This document shows, in pieces, positions 44,502-56,662 of a stretch of DNA of 64,000 nt. The translations under genes and the position numbers were made by a program. Origin of the DNA: Astrothelium macrocarpum (Eukaryota > Ascomycota > Dothideomycetes > Trypetheliales > Trypetheliaceae). Every line of letters starts with the position of its first letter. Within the stretch, counting starts at the first letter, position 1. The stretch covers positions 372,501 to 436,500 of the forward strand of contig JAGEMR010000008.1 in NCBI GenBank assembly GCA_021030915.1. Direction: 5' to 3'. A model generated the notes under the pieces. The model saw only the letters and a program-made list of their open reading frames with translations, was not told the DNA's origin and did no database searches.

Positions 44502-45712
44502 AATTTCGACTTTGTGGGAAGAGAATTACCGTTATCGGAACTACGATAGGTGAGTCAGACGGAGTTCGGAGGTGACACTCGCTGGAGATGGATAAAGGGT
44601 AGTGACCGCCCCAAATGTGATGGCAATGGAGTCGCGAAAAGCGTACTTACACGGATGATGGACTAGAAGGTGGCAACCGAAATGCGCGTTGGAGTGGAAA
44701 TGGATACTGGTCTGCTGGTGACAGAACAGCGGATCGGACAATGGCCGGAGGTTGAAGGTTGGATGGTGACGATAATGGCAGGACAAAGGCAGTCGATGGA
44801 CAAAGATTGGCAGCAGAAATCAGCAAAGAACAGCTTGGCAGTTGACGATGGATGGCAGACGGAGTTGTGGAGTGGAGAGAGGGAGGATGTTGTGCAGGGC
44901 GATGGTGCAGGTGATTGTGGTGTCAGCCAGGTTCGTTCCGTTGTTGTGCTCGGATCGGGCGCGCTGATTGGCTGCGCTGCTGTGGCTGATTCGGATGACT
45001 TGGCCTACGGATTATGGAGCACTGGGTCCTGGGATGACTAGAGCAATTACTCGGCTTATGCTAATGTCCTCAAAAGACCATCGAGTTTCATGATCACTAT
45101 TCCTGCTTCCGTGTCTACCAACATCCATCATCGGTTCAAACGGGACCCACCGTCTCGTTACTCGCCAAGAGCCCTCTGGTGAGGTATCGTCTTATCTCTC
45201 GTTACCTTATGTAACCACTCCTCCCCGTGACGTGCCTTGCGCCCTGAATCAAATAGGATTTGGACGGAGAGCTCCAGCCACAGTGTGCGCTTCTAGTGAG
45301 GCACCCGAGCGGGGTTGGGCAGATAAAGGCTTTCCAGAGACTTCTGCCACTTGGTGCTATAGCTGCATCGTCATGCAAGCCCCGCCAAAGCTGCCTGCCA
45401 TTCACTGCAAGCCAAGCGATGATCACGTAGTTCCCGCGGCATCCATCGCTCGGTGCCTGACTGGAGGAATTGTCGGGACTGCTGAGCTATTTCTCGTCCA
45501 ACGTCCGTCGAGTTGCTGTGCTTGATACGGTTGAATCGGATGATGAGTGTTGAGTTCATTCAACCTTTGTCCTCGCCAGCATTACATTTTCCAATGATAC
45601 CTTTGGAATGCAACACAAGGTTGATTGCTTCCATCATCATCCGATTCCCTCCGAATCGGAGTCCAACAATGCACGTCTTTTATCGAACTCCGAATATCAT
45701 CCGGAATGGGAT
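44502..45712. other. Stb3-like gene promoter region
   Basis: About 1.2 kb between the 5' end of the Stb3-like gene and the 3' end of TOP3, both minus strand. No gene recognised; a 123-codon plus-strand frame at 44670-45041 has no motif. Probably a long leader and promoter, as is common for regulatory genes. Confidence 0.45.
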
Positions 45713-47962
45713 TCAACCATTGTCCCCAAGAACGTATCGACGCACTGCCTAATCAACTAGCATTAGCTACGGTGTCTTTTTCTCAACAATAGATGACGTA
45801 CCGTTTTCAGAACACCGATTTGCTGGTTTGTTCGAGCAAATACTTCTCTGTATTGCTCCAAGCTTTCGTTTACGACCGCGCTCTTTGTTGTCGTGCCCGT
45901 ACAGATTGCTTTCAACTTGAGCTCCATTTCCTTGCGCAAGAAAGGTTTGCTCAAACTTGTTTCAAAGCCAATGTTATCATATCCTTCCATCAGCGCAACT
46001 CCGAGTGTGGTTGGTATTAGTTCTTCAACTCCGCTAGATCTACCTCTTCCTCCATTGGCCGTACCTCCGCGGCCACCCCTACCTCTGCCTCTTCCTCCTC
46101 TTCCTCCTCTTGTTCCTCTCGCCGCAACTTCGTCATTTCCACCGTCATCTGCATCCGTTGACGCACTTGTATTTCCGCGCGTACGGGTCACCACGTAGGC
46201 TCGTTCTTTTATCTTTGCAATATGCTCTGCCATCGTAGCATCGGTACCAATGCCGTTTGCATCCATGAGCGCAATTAACTCTGGTTCCGTTAGGTAACCT
46301 GGAGGTGTCGTCTTGCCTTCTGTCATTTTTGCTTCGGTCGGAACAAATACTTCCCCAATCGTAAACGCTGGAAGCTGCTGACTGCTTTCCCACTTGTCAT
46401 AAGGATACACTTCCAAGTAGTTTCTCTGCAGGACCAAGAGACCAGTCGCGTTGAAAGTCTCGCCACCATAGTCAATCTCTACCGTAGTAGATTCGCCATG
46501 TGCATCTTCGGAACAACAAGCAAGGAACCTTCGAACGACAAATTCGTAGACTTTTTTCTCGTCATCGTTCAGACGATCCCTCGTGACATAGTTTACTGGG
46601 TGGATCGGTGGATGAGCCTGATCGTTGTTCCTGCCTTGGCGTGGCTGATTGAATCCACCGCTCATGAGGCCTTGTGCAAACGAGCCCCAGACACCATCTT
46701 GTGTCTGTCTCTGGACCAGGACTTTCAAATCCATGGCTCGGTCAAACTGATCAGTCTCAGTACGCGGGTAGCTGATCCAACCCTTCTGATATAATTCTTC
46801 AGCAACCTTCATGACTCGCTGACTGTCCATTCGAAGGAATCGACTGCCCATCTTTTGTAATTCTACCGTAGTCAAAGGCACAGGTTTCCATTTGCTTGTT
46901 GGCTTTCTCTGCATCTTGGTTACTCTGGCAGTTTTGGCTTGGAGACATCGTTCGTAGAGAATAACCACAACCATACGATCAAAGAGATGGACTCTTTGCC
47001 AGTTGAAATTGACGCTGACCCCATCCTTTTTATGTGTGACCTTGATACTCCAGAATGTCTCTGGCTTAAAGTTCTTGACACGAAAGTAACGGTCTACCAC
47101 AAATCCAAGGGTAGGAAATTGACAGGATCCTTATAATCTATCAGCAAATCCCAGGATATCGACAAAGACTCTCACCATAGCTGATCGCCTTGACCTCTTG
47201 TACATGTTCGACCATGGATTTCAAGCTTAATGTCTGCAAACGAGTAAAGGCAGACCCAGTGCGAAGATCAAGCTCAATCCGCGCCGCTACTGCATTTGCC
47301 TGCCTTTCGTCAAGAGCAATGGGTCTTCGAGCCGCCTGGATGATATGCCTGTGTTTTGTTAGTCTATTTTCTTCATACGAATATAAACATACGCTCGCTC
47401 GATATTGCTGAACTTTGCTCGGATGACTTCGATGTTTGGCTTGGTTCGACGAGCAACCTCTCTGATCTCCGTCCCGATATGTTCTCCTTCACGATCGCAA
47501 TCGGTCCAAATGAATAGTTTCGAGCAGTACCGGGCTTGCGTCTCGATATTTTTCGCAATCGCTTTTTTGTCCTATCACATAGCAGTCAGAATGGTGTGGA
47601 CCTGAACCTTACATCTAAAAGATACACACATCTTCGATAGAAGTCAAGAGTCCCGCATCAAAAAGTTCTGCTGGATTGCATGATGTCCAATTTCTGTAGT
47701 GGGGTTCGAATTCAGTCTTGATGAGATGACCTGCCACGCTTGTCATGACAACATTGCAACGACCCCATGGTGGATCAAAAGCATATTCGAATTCATAGTT
47801 CTTGAGCCATGGCAGACCAGGCACGTTCCGCTAAGGCTTGTTAGTTGGTCTCAAGTTTGACTACTGGATCAAGCATACAGCAGGCACATTTCCTCCTAGG
47901 TGATTAGCAACGGCTTTGGCAATGGATGGCTTTTCTGCCACGCACAAAATTCTTCCACCCAT
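45713..47962 (-). CDS. TOP3: DNA topoisomerase III (type IA)
   Basis: Type IA topoisomerase that, with a RecQ helicase (Sgs1/BLM) and Rmi1, dissolves recombination intermediates in the nucleus. Six exons give 666 residues: 47962-47879, 47830-47630, 47571-47393, 47348-47176, 47129-45802, 45748-45713. Motifs: ILCVAEKPSIAKAVA and WTDCDREGEHIG (TOPRIM, Mg2+), YGSCQFPTLGFV (joined across intron 4), the active-site tyrosine GWISYPRTETD, and DANGIGTDATMAEHI. An Arg-Gly-rich insert (RGGRGGRGRGRGG) precedes EELIPTTLGVALMEGYD. The final intron (45749-45801) has a strong GTACGT donor; splicing it gives the end AVRRYVLGDNG, more family-like than the read-through end at 45763. C-terminal zinc fingers are absent, as in yeast Top3. 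Confidence 0.93.
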
Positions 47963-48508
47963 CTCCGATAATCATTGTTCATCGTTTTCTGCATGGGTAT
48001 GTAGGGACTAACAGGGGAGAATTTGTAGACGCGTTTGAACGTGGAGAAGCGCGTTGATACACAGCGGCACGAGCCGCAGCTATACTATTCTAAGCGATGT
48101 CGCCAGGCAACGTGAGTCGTGAGATTGCCCATCTTTCGTATTGCTTTCTTTAGATATGGTTTGGTTTGAAAATCTGATTCAGGGAAAATTCCAGGACATC
48201 TTGGGCCGATTTCTGAACGATCTGGAAGGAGTGACTCCAGCTCTGGGTCTGAGCGGGTCAAACAATGTTGCTTCAGCCTTACATGTTAGAACTGGATTCA
48301 ATGTATAATATCCATTTTATTAGGTTTTTGTAATTATCTGCTCTATCCAACAATTGTGGCTTGGTATTTGAATTCTCGACAACTCCGAAAGGCTGAAGAT
48401 GCAGGGTACCTTTGATGAGGAAGGGATGAGAAGTGCAGGTGATGCAAAGCGCGTCCCTTCCCGTCTCAACTCCCACTCATCAATTCTTTCGCATCATTTT
48501 TCGACACC
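47963..48508. promoter_or_regulatory. Divergent promoter between TOP3 and the DUF1295 gene
   Basis: 546 nt separate the start codons. No gene is seen, and no repeat. A CT-rich stretch precedes the DUF1295 start (TCCCGTCTCAACTCCCACTC near 48457), typical of fungal promoters. Confidence 0.45.
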
Positions 48509-49674
48509 ATGGCAACTGCGTTGCCTCTCATCAAGTCGCTTTCAGACTGTGCAGACTTCTCCAAGGTCGTCCAGCCATATATCCCTCAGCTCTATGCTCT
48601 TCCGCAGCAATTCCTCCAGTCCATTTCCAACCTGGACGACCTGAAACAGCTGTATCTTTCAACCAACCCACTGATATTCGGCTTTGCCTTTTCACTGGCT
48701 TTAGCGCCGGTCTTTCTCGTCACTTCGGAAATCAATAAGAATTACTCGCAAGTGGACAGGTTCTGGAGCATTCTCCCCACGGTCTATAACATCCATTATG
48801 ACCTCTGGGCTCACCTGAACGGGCTCCCATCATACAGGCTAGACAATGTTGTAGCATTCAGCACGTTATGGAGTGTATGAGTCGGAACTATCAGTTACAC
48901 ACAAACTATCTCTAACGTGATGCAGCTTCGATTGACCTTCAATTACTGGCGTAGGGGTGGCTATCAAATCGGCAGTGAAGACTACCGCTGGGACATAATC
49001 AAATCCAAGGTGAACCCAGTTCTGTGGTTCCTCTTCAATGTCACCTTCATCTCCACTATCCAGAGTGTAAGCGCAGTCCACCTCCATTCCGCACTCATCC
49101 ACCTAAATAATTGCCATAGATTCTCCTCTACTCCATCACCACCCCAACCTACATCCTCCTCCTCGCCTCCACTGCCCACCCAACCAACACCCTCACCCAA
49201 TCCGATACCATCTCCCTGCGCAGCCTCATGTCCCTCGTTCTCCTCACCTTCTTCGCTGATCAACAACAATGGGACTATCAAAATGCCAAAACCCAGTATC
49301 GTCGCACCGCGCGGCCAACTGGCTCTTTTACGGCTGCCCAGCTTGACCGTGGCTTTGTCACCACTGGCCTATGGCGCTGGTCGCGGCATCCGAATTTCGC
49401 CGCTGAGCAGGCTATCTGGGTTGGTTTGTATCAGTGGGGATGCTGGGGAACCGAGACATACTGGAACTGGACAATTGTGGGGGCCATGTCATATCTATTG
49501 CTATTTCAGGGGAGCACGTCATTTACAGAATCCGTGACCAGTGAGAAATATCCGCAATACAAGAAATATCAGGAGAAGGTTGGACGGTTTTTGCCGAAGC
49601 TAGCAGTGCTGGTGGGGGGTGGGGTTTGGGAGGAGGGGAAGGATGGAGAGGTGGGTGCAAAGAAGAAGAAGTGA
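48509..49674 (+). CDS. DUF1295 / steroid-reductase-like membrane protein
   Basis: Polytopic membrane protein of 353 residues in three exons: 48509-48874, 48926-49066, 49120-49674. It belongs to the DUF1295 family, distantly related to 3-oxo-5-alpha-steroid 4-dehydrogenases; the reaction in fungi is not established. Typical signs are SQVDRFWSILPTVY, LRLTFNYWRRGGY, ADQQQWDYQNAK and the C-terminal LWRWSRHPNFAAEQAIWVGL block that in reductases binds NADPH. About six to seven hydrophobic segments are seen, and the C-terminus ends in a Lys run (AKKKK) that could act as an ER-retrieval signal. The intron joins keep these motifs in frame. Confidence 0.88.
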
Positions 49675-49732
49675 GGTGCGTGAGGTGTTGAACGAGGGGA
49701 CTTGTGATCAGTGCTACTAGAATTTAAACGCG

Positions 49733-49790
49733 TCGGCCGTGGATCGAACCCAGGACAGACTTGAAGCCCCCAAAAAAAAAAGCCCAGCTA
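49733..49790 (-). other. tRNA-derived fragment with T-arm / B-box
   Basis: On the minus strand CTGGGTTCGATCCACGG forms a T-arm with one mismatched pair and contains a near-consensus RNA polymerase III B-box (GGTTCGATCC). Upstream there is a T-run and GGGGGCTTCAAGTCTG, but no acceptor or D-arm partner, so it is not an intact tRNA. It may be a SINE end or a degraded tRNA. Confidence 0.4.
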
Positions 49791-49818
49791 CTGGTGGATT
49801 GGGAAGTTACACCTTTCA

Positions 49819-50078
49819 CCTAGAAGGCTACATGGTCATGCTTTGTTACAAGCTGATTCATACATAGCCCTATGTACTTCCTAACAGGATGTATATCTCG
49901 ATAGATTCCAACCTGAGTCGGACAGCTTCATCAATTGACACCAACTACGGAGTACCGCCTAGAAGACTACATGGTCATGCTGTTAAGCTGATTCATACAT
50001 AGTCCTATGTACTTCCTAACAAGATGTATATCTAAGTAGATTCCAACTTGAGTCGGACAGCTTCGTCAGCGCCAATTG
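49819..50078 (+). repeat. Tandem duplication of a 120-bp sequence
   Basis: 49819-49940 and 49959-50078 match over almost their whole length (CCTAGAAGRCTACATGGTCA ... AGTCGGACAGCTTC), differing by a small deletion and about ten substitutions. Each copy includes the short palindrome ACATAGNCCTATGT. No coding function is apparent. Confidence 0.8.
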
Positions 50079-50348
50079 ATTATGAAAGGTGTTCCAGCCA
50101 ACTACACCAGCAAACTGGACTGTGGGAATCGCATTCTGCGCTTTTTTATATACTACGTACTAAGACCGGGGAACTTCGGGGATATAACAAAGGTTCAAGG
50201 CAATTATCGGGTAAGATATAATAGTAAAGGCTTTTCTTTCTCCCTCTTTTGCTATGGAATCCAGACCATGCCATAAGGAAGAAACGCTTGTTATCGTTGC
50301 AATGATGTTCAATAGCAAAACTTCCTAGGCACTTCTCTAAGAACCTGC

Positions 50349-52286
50349 TCAGGTCTGGGCTTTTAACACTTCCTCCACCATGATCAAATGCTGCATAAGC
50401 TCCTCATCATGCATAGGCCTTCCCATAAGCTGAATGGCACATGGAATCCCCTCACAATCTTCTGGATTGTATGCTGGTTTGTATTCAAATCCAGCCTGCC
50501 CACTCCGATCGAATGGCGCATCTAACTCCTTCGACGCCTGCAAGAACGGAATCACTGCAGCCGGATACTACAAGCTGCATTAGCGATCGACCTCAAACTC
50601 GGTTCCACATACTCACATCAATCAAATTCGCCAGACATGTATACGGCGGAACCCCATACTGATCGTGCCTCTGCGCCGTGCCCCAGTGTGGCGCTCCTAT
50701 CACGACATCCAGTCCCTTCTCAGCCCACACTTTCCGCCACGCCTTCCGTACCTCCTCACGCTCCGCGAACATTTCAAAAACCTTGTCCAAATCAATCTTC
50801 CAATCCTTCAGCTCCTCCAGCGCTATGATGCTTAGCGACGCGATCCCCGGCTCCCCAGATGCCATAATATGTTTCATAACCGTGCCGCTATTATCACTCA
50901 TAAAGAACTTACATATCAACACCAAGCTCTCCCACAGACCCGGCACCAGCCCCTCAAGAGACACACACCTGTGTCCCGCCGCCTCCAACGCCCGCGTCGC
51001 CGTCTCCACCGCCCTCCGCATCGGCGGATGCAGCGGGAGCACACGATCCTCCGGCATAATCCCCACTGTCAACTTCGTCCTGTCCGTCAGAGGCGGCAGC
51101 AGTCTCCACGGCACGGCCAACACGTCCTCATCGAGTCGCCACGGATCCGCGTCCGCAATAACGCGAAACACCAGCTCCAGATCCCGCACCGACACCCCCA
51201 GCGGCCCTGCGCACGGCGCAATCCCCCACCGCCCCGGCCTGCGGAAAGTCTGCTGTCCGCCCGTGGGGATCCGGCCGACCGTGCCCTTGAACCCGTATAC
51301 CCCGTTCACGAACGCGGGAATTCGGATCGAGCCGCCGATGTCGGTGCCGATGCCCAGCACGGAGCCGCGCAGGGCGAGCAGTGCGCCTTCGCCGCCGGAG
51401 GAGCCGCCGGCGCCGAGGAATAAGCGGCGCGGGTTGAGGGTGCGGCCGAAGACGTTGTTTTCGGACTCTGCGGTCTGGGTGGTGTGAGCTGGGGTGTGGT
51501 GGGAGTTGGAAGGGGGAGGAGAGGGAGGGGAGAAGGAAAGGCGGGTGAGGAGAAGGGGGGGAGTGACGAGGAAAGGAGGGAAGAGGAGATTGCGCGCACC
51601 ATCATTGTCTGCGGGAGGTTGGTCTTCACGTAGAAGACTGCGCCATGGTTGTAGAGAATCTCTGGGAAGGCGGAGTTGGCCTCGCCGACTGGTTTGTCGA
51701 GGTATGAGACGAAGCCGAGGGTTGCATATTGGCCTTTGATATGGTAATTATCCTGGACTTTATTTAAGCAGGGACGTTGTCATAATATTCCCGTCGAGGC
51801 AATGTTTACCTTGACACTAATAGGCAGGCCGTGTAATGGTCCTATTGGCTTACCCTCTCGCTTGAGGTAAGCGTCAAGATATTTTGCACGTTCGATGGCT
51901 TCGTCGAAGAAAATCTCGGTGAGACATGAAGTCTTGCATCAGTTAGAGTGTCATTCTGGTTTCAGATGCTAAGGAATAGGGAATAATAATACTAATTGTT
52001 GCGCAATTGCTGCTCGCTTGCACAAGGCTACAGTGAGCTCCTCTGCAGTAATCGCTCCTTCTGCAAGCTTGTGCAGCAATTCAGTAGCATCATAGGCTTC
52101 TGTAAGCTCAAGTTCGCGCTCTGTCAAAATACCACTCTGGCGTGGAACATTCAATACATTTCGTGTAGATGTTGGACCTCCATCTTTAAGCAATTCTTCG
52201 GAGAGCTTCCAGGCTTTGGGTATCTTTGCCGTGGTTGATGCAAGTTTAGCTTGACCTTTGATTTGCCAATCATGTTGAGCTCCCAT
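50349..52286 (-). CDS. Amidase signature family protein (acetamidase-like)
   Basis: Ser-cisSer-Lys hydrolase of carboxylic amides, 548 residues in five exons: 52286-51993, 51932-51810, 51752-51600, 51474-50617, 50567-50349. The catalytic lysine is in PISVKDNYHIKG, the cis-serine in GAGGSSGGEGALLAL, and the nucleophilic serine in GIGTDIGGSIRIPA; all three are present. HGLPISVKD and YGFKGTVGRIPT are typical family blocks. The C-terminal exon ends with PCAIQLMGRPMHDEELMQHL, the standard family end. It resembles fungal acetamidase/fatty-acid-amide-hydrolase-like enzymes; the true substrate is unknown. No signal peptide, so cytosolic. Introns of 49-125 nt were placed to keep the motifs in frame. 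Confidence 0.92.
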
Positions 52287-52957
52287 GGTGATTGTTACAA
52301 TAATACCAGAGTTTTAAAGGACGATTAAAAACACTGCAGGTTGGGAGCGAATTGCGGGGAAGGAGAGTAATGTGCGCCTGGGGAGCAAATGTTCGATAAG
52401 GCTGTCTAGGCCCCCAAGTAAGCAATGAACAGTCAGATAATTCTAAACATAGTGTAAAGTTGATTAATAACCGGCGCGTGAAGGATGCACCATGACTGCG
52501 CTCCTTAATGTCATCGTTGGATATCGATCTTTCAAATTGTCCACGAGAAAATTCCACCATCAGCCTTCACCTACCGAAATCAGTTAGTGCCCCAGGTATA
52601 GTGCTTATGTGCCAATCGCCTGAGAAGAAAGTGATGTGCATGATGTACCGGTAAGATACGCCTGACAAAGACTGGGAGGATTGTCTTCGAGGGGAAACCG
52701 ACACCGGTAGTTCTGCTTGGTCGGCATACCGAATTTACCGCATCTGAAACATTGGCAAACCAATCGAAGCTTTATAAGATGCTAATAAAGATTACGGATT
52801 CGTGTCAAAAGAAGACACTCTTGACAGATATCTAACAAGATTTATTTTCAGTATTCTGTGAAGGATATAGTATATAAAGAGTTTCAATGACAGGAAAGGA
52901 AATACAAATCCATTAGTCTAAATATCGCAGTTTTGATCGGATATTCTCAAATCGGCA
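52287..52957. other. Amidase promoter region
   Basis: About 0.7 kb between the amidase start and the stop of the GH16 gene, both minus strand. No gene or notable repeat is seen. Confidence 0.5.
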
Positions 52958-55645
52958 TCACCACCCAAATCTCCATGCTGGTACACTCGAAGTCGACTTG
53001 TCAGCGCCATAGGTTGTACAGGCTGTCTGAAAACAGTCCCTATGGTAGTTGACTACGCCATTGTTGGTATTTCCTGCAATTCCACCTTGATCCTTGATGC
53101 TCTTTGAATACATTTGGCATTGCTTCGTCTCATCGCTGAATGAAAAGCTAACACAGTTGCTCTTGTCGAGGCACTGGTTGCGACATGTGTCTAAGTCTTG
53201 GCATCTCGTGGGCGCTTGAAGAAGCGCTGGGGTTGCCACATTGCCTTGATCACCGCAAATGTAATCAGATGGGGTGGGGGAGGCAAGTTGGGTTGAGCAT
53301 GTTGATGACGCTGGACGCGCTGATGTTGTTGATGGCTTGGGCGTAGTTGATGAAGGTTTGTTGGCAATTGAAGAATGAGGCTCGGTAGATGAAGCACGCG
53401 AGGGTGCTGCAGGAGACAGGGCCGTGGATGGAGGAGCGTGAGAGCTTGTTGTCGAAGGCTTTGAAGACGTCGATAAAGGACTGACGGGGCTAGTATGGCC
53501 GTATGAGGTAGGTTCGTCTAACGTGGTCGCAAGATGAAGCGAAGATGATGATTTCATTGAAGACGACGACAAAGCAGCAGAAGAATCTTGATCAGATGTG
53601 GGCTGAACCAACTTGGAGGATGATGGAGAGCTTGACGGGACAGATTGCGCGCTCACTATGCTCGAATGACCACTCGTCTCTGAGTAGCTGAGTGACGGCG
53701 CTGCAGTGCTACTGGAATTGCTGTATATTGTACCATTTTCCGGCCTTGCACCGAAGCCAGACATGAAGCCCATAGAGCTCGCAAGGTTTGACGAGACGGG
53801 GCTTGTCAAATGTGGCTCTTGATTGGTATCGGAAGGAATCCGAGTAGCAGGCGTACTAGTTTCGGGCTTGGTGACATGATGTGTCAGGGTGCATGGGCAA
53901 TCAGTGACAGTCAATGTTGTGGAAGAAGTTACAGTATACGTCTTGTTATTGATGGTCAAACTTGTTGCCGAAGGGTAGACAGTGGTGAACTTCGAGACGA
54001 TGACAGTAGTAGAGGTTAATGTCTCGAATTCAGTAGAAGGTCCACCTCCCTGCGAATAAGCAGAAGGCACCGTTGTGCCTTGTATGGAACTAGAGAATGG
54101 CGAAGCTACTCCTAGCAAGGATGACTGCAGAGGACTACTGCCGGCTGGAACACCGTATGATGATGCTGCTCCCGAAGATTGGTATGTTTGTAATGGGGAT
54201 ACATCAGACGTTGACTGTGTCCCGGTTCCAGAGCTTGGAGAGTTATTAGACAACGACGCACCAGGTCCACTGAGTGGAGAAATCGGTGGTACTTGGGAAA
54301 TTGGCTGCGATGGAATGATAGAGCTGAAAGAATTGTAGGACGATAGTGGCGATCCCAAAGATGACGACTGTGGCGCAATAGGAACGACAGGGGAGATTGG
54401 GGAAGAAGGCGCCTGTCCGTTGGCTGATGGCTGAGAAGATGGAACATCTGCTATCGATACCTCCGAGACTTCTGAAGTAGTTTGTGAGGTTACAAGTAAA
54501 GTTGATGTTTCGTCCTCACAATCGCAGTCATCTGAATTGGAACTAGACCCCACGCTATTTGTTGCATCCGCAGAGGCACTTGATAGTGGCGAGGTTGATG
54601 AAGTGCCTCCTGACGATCCAGCTAACTGGCCAAGCGATGTACCAGTAACTGGACCAGACGATGAGAAAGTCGCGGATGAAGCTGATAGTTCTGCCGCCGG
54701 AGTAGATGATGTTGAAGTAGAGATAGTGCTTGCCGGCTGGGAAGAAGTTGAATTCAAAGGTGAATTGATAATCTGGATACTTTCCCAACTGCCAGACTGG
54801 TCCGTATAGTTGTAGCCATAGCCTGGATTGTAGTTGGTTATCGAAACGCTCTTCACACACATGGTGAACGGCGCTTGACTAAGATTGGTATAACCACCAG
54901 CCCAATTAACAGTTCCAGGATTACCATCAGGATCTCCACCATCCCAAAGTCCGAGCTGCAGCTTCATGGGGGTTTGAGGATACTGGTGGGTATCATTGTC
55001 ACATTGCGATGCTGAGAGTGTGCGAATTGGGTTCCCATCAATCGACCAAACCAACTGGTCTGTCGTCCAGTTAACTGAATATGTATGGAATGAGGCCTGT
55101 GGCTGGTTGACGTTGGCATTTGTGCTTCTATCATAATATCCGACATTTCCCTTGCCGTAGAAATTGGTCTGTACTTCCCCACTAGATGAAGTATCTCCAA
55201 AATTATTGCCAGAGAATTCCCAGTCAACCTCATCGTAATCGTCCGAGATAAGGACAGAACTGCTGACAATGCCTTGGCCGGGTGCTGCTTGCATTACGAC
55301 GTCAACATGTCCAAAGAAGATATGAAAGTCCGTCCAGATGTTGGGTGCGTCATAGCGCTTGTTAAAGGTGAACTCAGCACCATGTGAGCCATAAGTGACT
55401 GTCTCATAGTTGGCCAGGATCCATTCGGCTGGAAGAGACTGCTGTTGTGTAAAGTCGACATAGTAATTGCTCTCGCTTAAGCCAGGAGTGATCGGACAGG
55501 TTACATCTATCCCCTCGTCAGCATGGCATCAACTGCTTGGGTAAGAGAGGAACCAACTACTTGTAACTGGGTCACAAGTCTGCGCATGTGCGAAAGAGTC
55601 TAATACAAGGAAAAGGAACAGCGCGTATTTTACGAGTCGTATCAT
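52958..55645 (-). CDS. Crh-type GH16 glycosidase/transglycosylase with PAN/apple-like tail
   Basis: Secreted cell-wall enzyme of 877 residues in two exons (55645-55561, 55506-52958). A signal peptide (LVKYALFLFLVLDSFAHAQ) is followed by the GH16 domain to about residue 260: SNYYVDFTQQQSLP, the catalytic DEVDWEF, NFYGKGNVGYY, HTYSVNWT, LWDGGDPDGNPGTVNWAGG. Such Crh proteins link chitin to beta-glucan. A long Ser/Thr/Pro-rich linker of about 500 residues, likely O-glycosylated, leads to a cysteine-rich end (CRNQCLDKSNCVSFSFSD..CQMYS) that resembles a PAN/apple domain. The C-terminus (VPAWRFGW) lacks the hydrophobic tail needed for a GPI anchor, unlike most Crh proteins. The start was chosen at the ATG directly before the signal peptide. 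Confidence 0.88.
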
Positions 55646-56662
55646 GATTCGACCTCTATTGCCTTGGTTTTCGGAGGAATAGATGAATACGCGCATGGGA
55701 TTGATGTTCATTAAATTGTAGACAAAACCTACTTGTGATGTTGTAATGATAGATGTAGGGAGCGGAAAGACAATGAAAGTGCTCTTCTGCAGACGTTTTC
55801 ATCCAACTCCTACCTTTGATTGACATTTTACCAGTCCACCTTGATGACAAAGAATTTGAACAAAAATTAGGATCGTTATGCACAATGACACGGGAAGTGC
55901 AAGTTCACTTTTGCCGAACTTATTTTTACGGCTTGTTAAACGATTGCATAGTTTATGCCAAGTATTCTCGACGATCGAAACGTTGAAACTTCTTGCTGGT
56001 GCATACTGATAACTTATTTTCACTTTGTATTGAGAGAGCGGAGTCGGCTGGTCTACAAATTGCTCGCATAGCATCTTGAAAGGAATTGTCAAAGAACAGG
56101 GTAGCCATTGAAGCAACTCTCATTGCTCATATTCAGCGCAATGTGGAAATTCATAGATACCTCAATCACGAATGAGCCTAGGAACATTCATGAATGAGCA
56201 TGTGCTCGTGAGGTGTGGGAGAGGGAAAGAGGAAGAAAGAGGATGCAGACACGGGTGGAACGGGTTTGAAAGCTGCTTGCTTAGCGTATGCAAAAATTAC
56301 CCCGGCCACCTCCCAATTGGGAACACTCTGCGCCATCTACGAAATAAATTTCAGATGACCCAGCGAACAGTGGAATTCGGAAATCGTTTTATTTCCCTAG
56401 TGCTACGCGATTCTGCGAAATACCGACGTAAATTTCGTGTTCGTTTCGAGAGTCAAATTAGTTTGATATGAATAACTTGTCTAACCCGTATAACGAATAT
56501 GCTAGCTATGCAGTTCGAAGCGACGAAGCCGACCCAATAGTATATACAGGCAATACCCAATCCCGAACACTCTCAACTCCAAGGCAGTCGCCCTTCACAG
56601 TCAATGCTCTGCCCGCGAAACGCCATTCCCCCTTTCATAAAATCATCAGCCCCGCATCTTCT
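55646..56662. other. GH16 promoter / CSC1 3' flank
   Basis: About 1 kb without recognisable genes. The short open frames show no motifs. It includes the promoter of the GH16 gene and the 3' untranslated region of the channel gene. Confidence 0.5.

Larger units (their letters stand above)
49675..50348. other. Intergenic region with tandem duplication and tRNA-like remnant
   Basis: It lies between the 3' ends of the DUF1295 gene (+) and the amidase (-). It contains a tRNA-like T-arm remnant and a direct duplication, both listed separately. No protein gene is seen. Confidence 0.5.

Noticed and set aside
50678..51487. 269-codon plus-strand frame
   Set aside because: Antisense of the amidase, which has all catalytic motifs on the minus strand.
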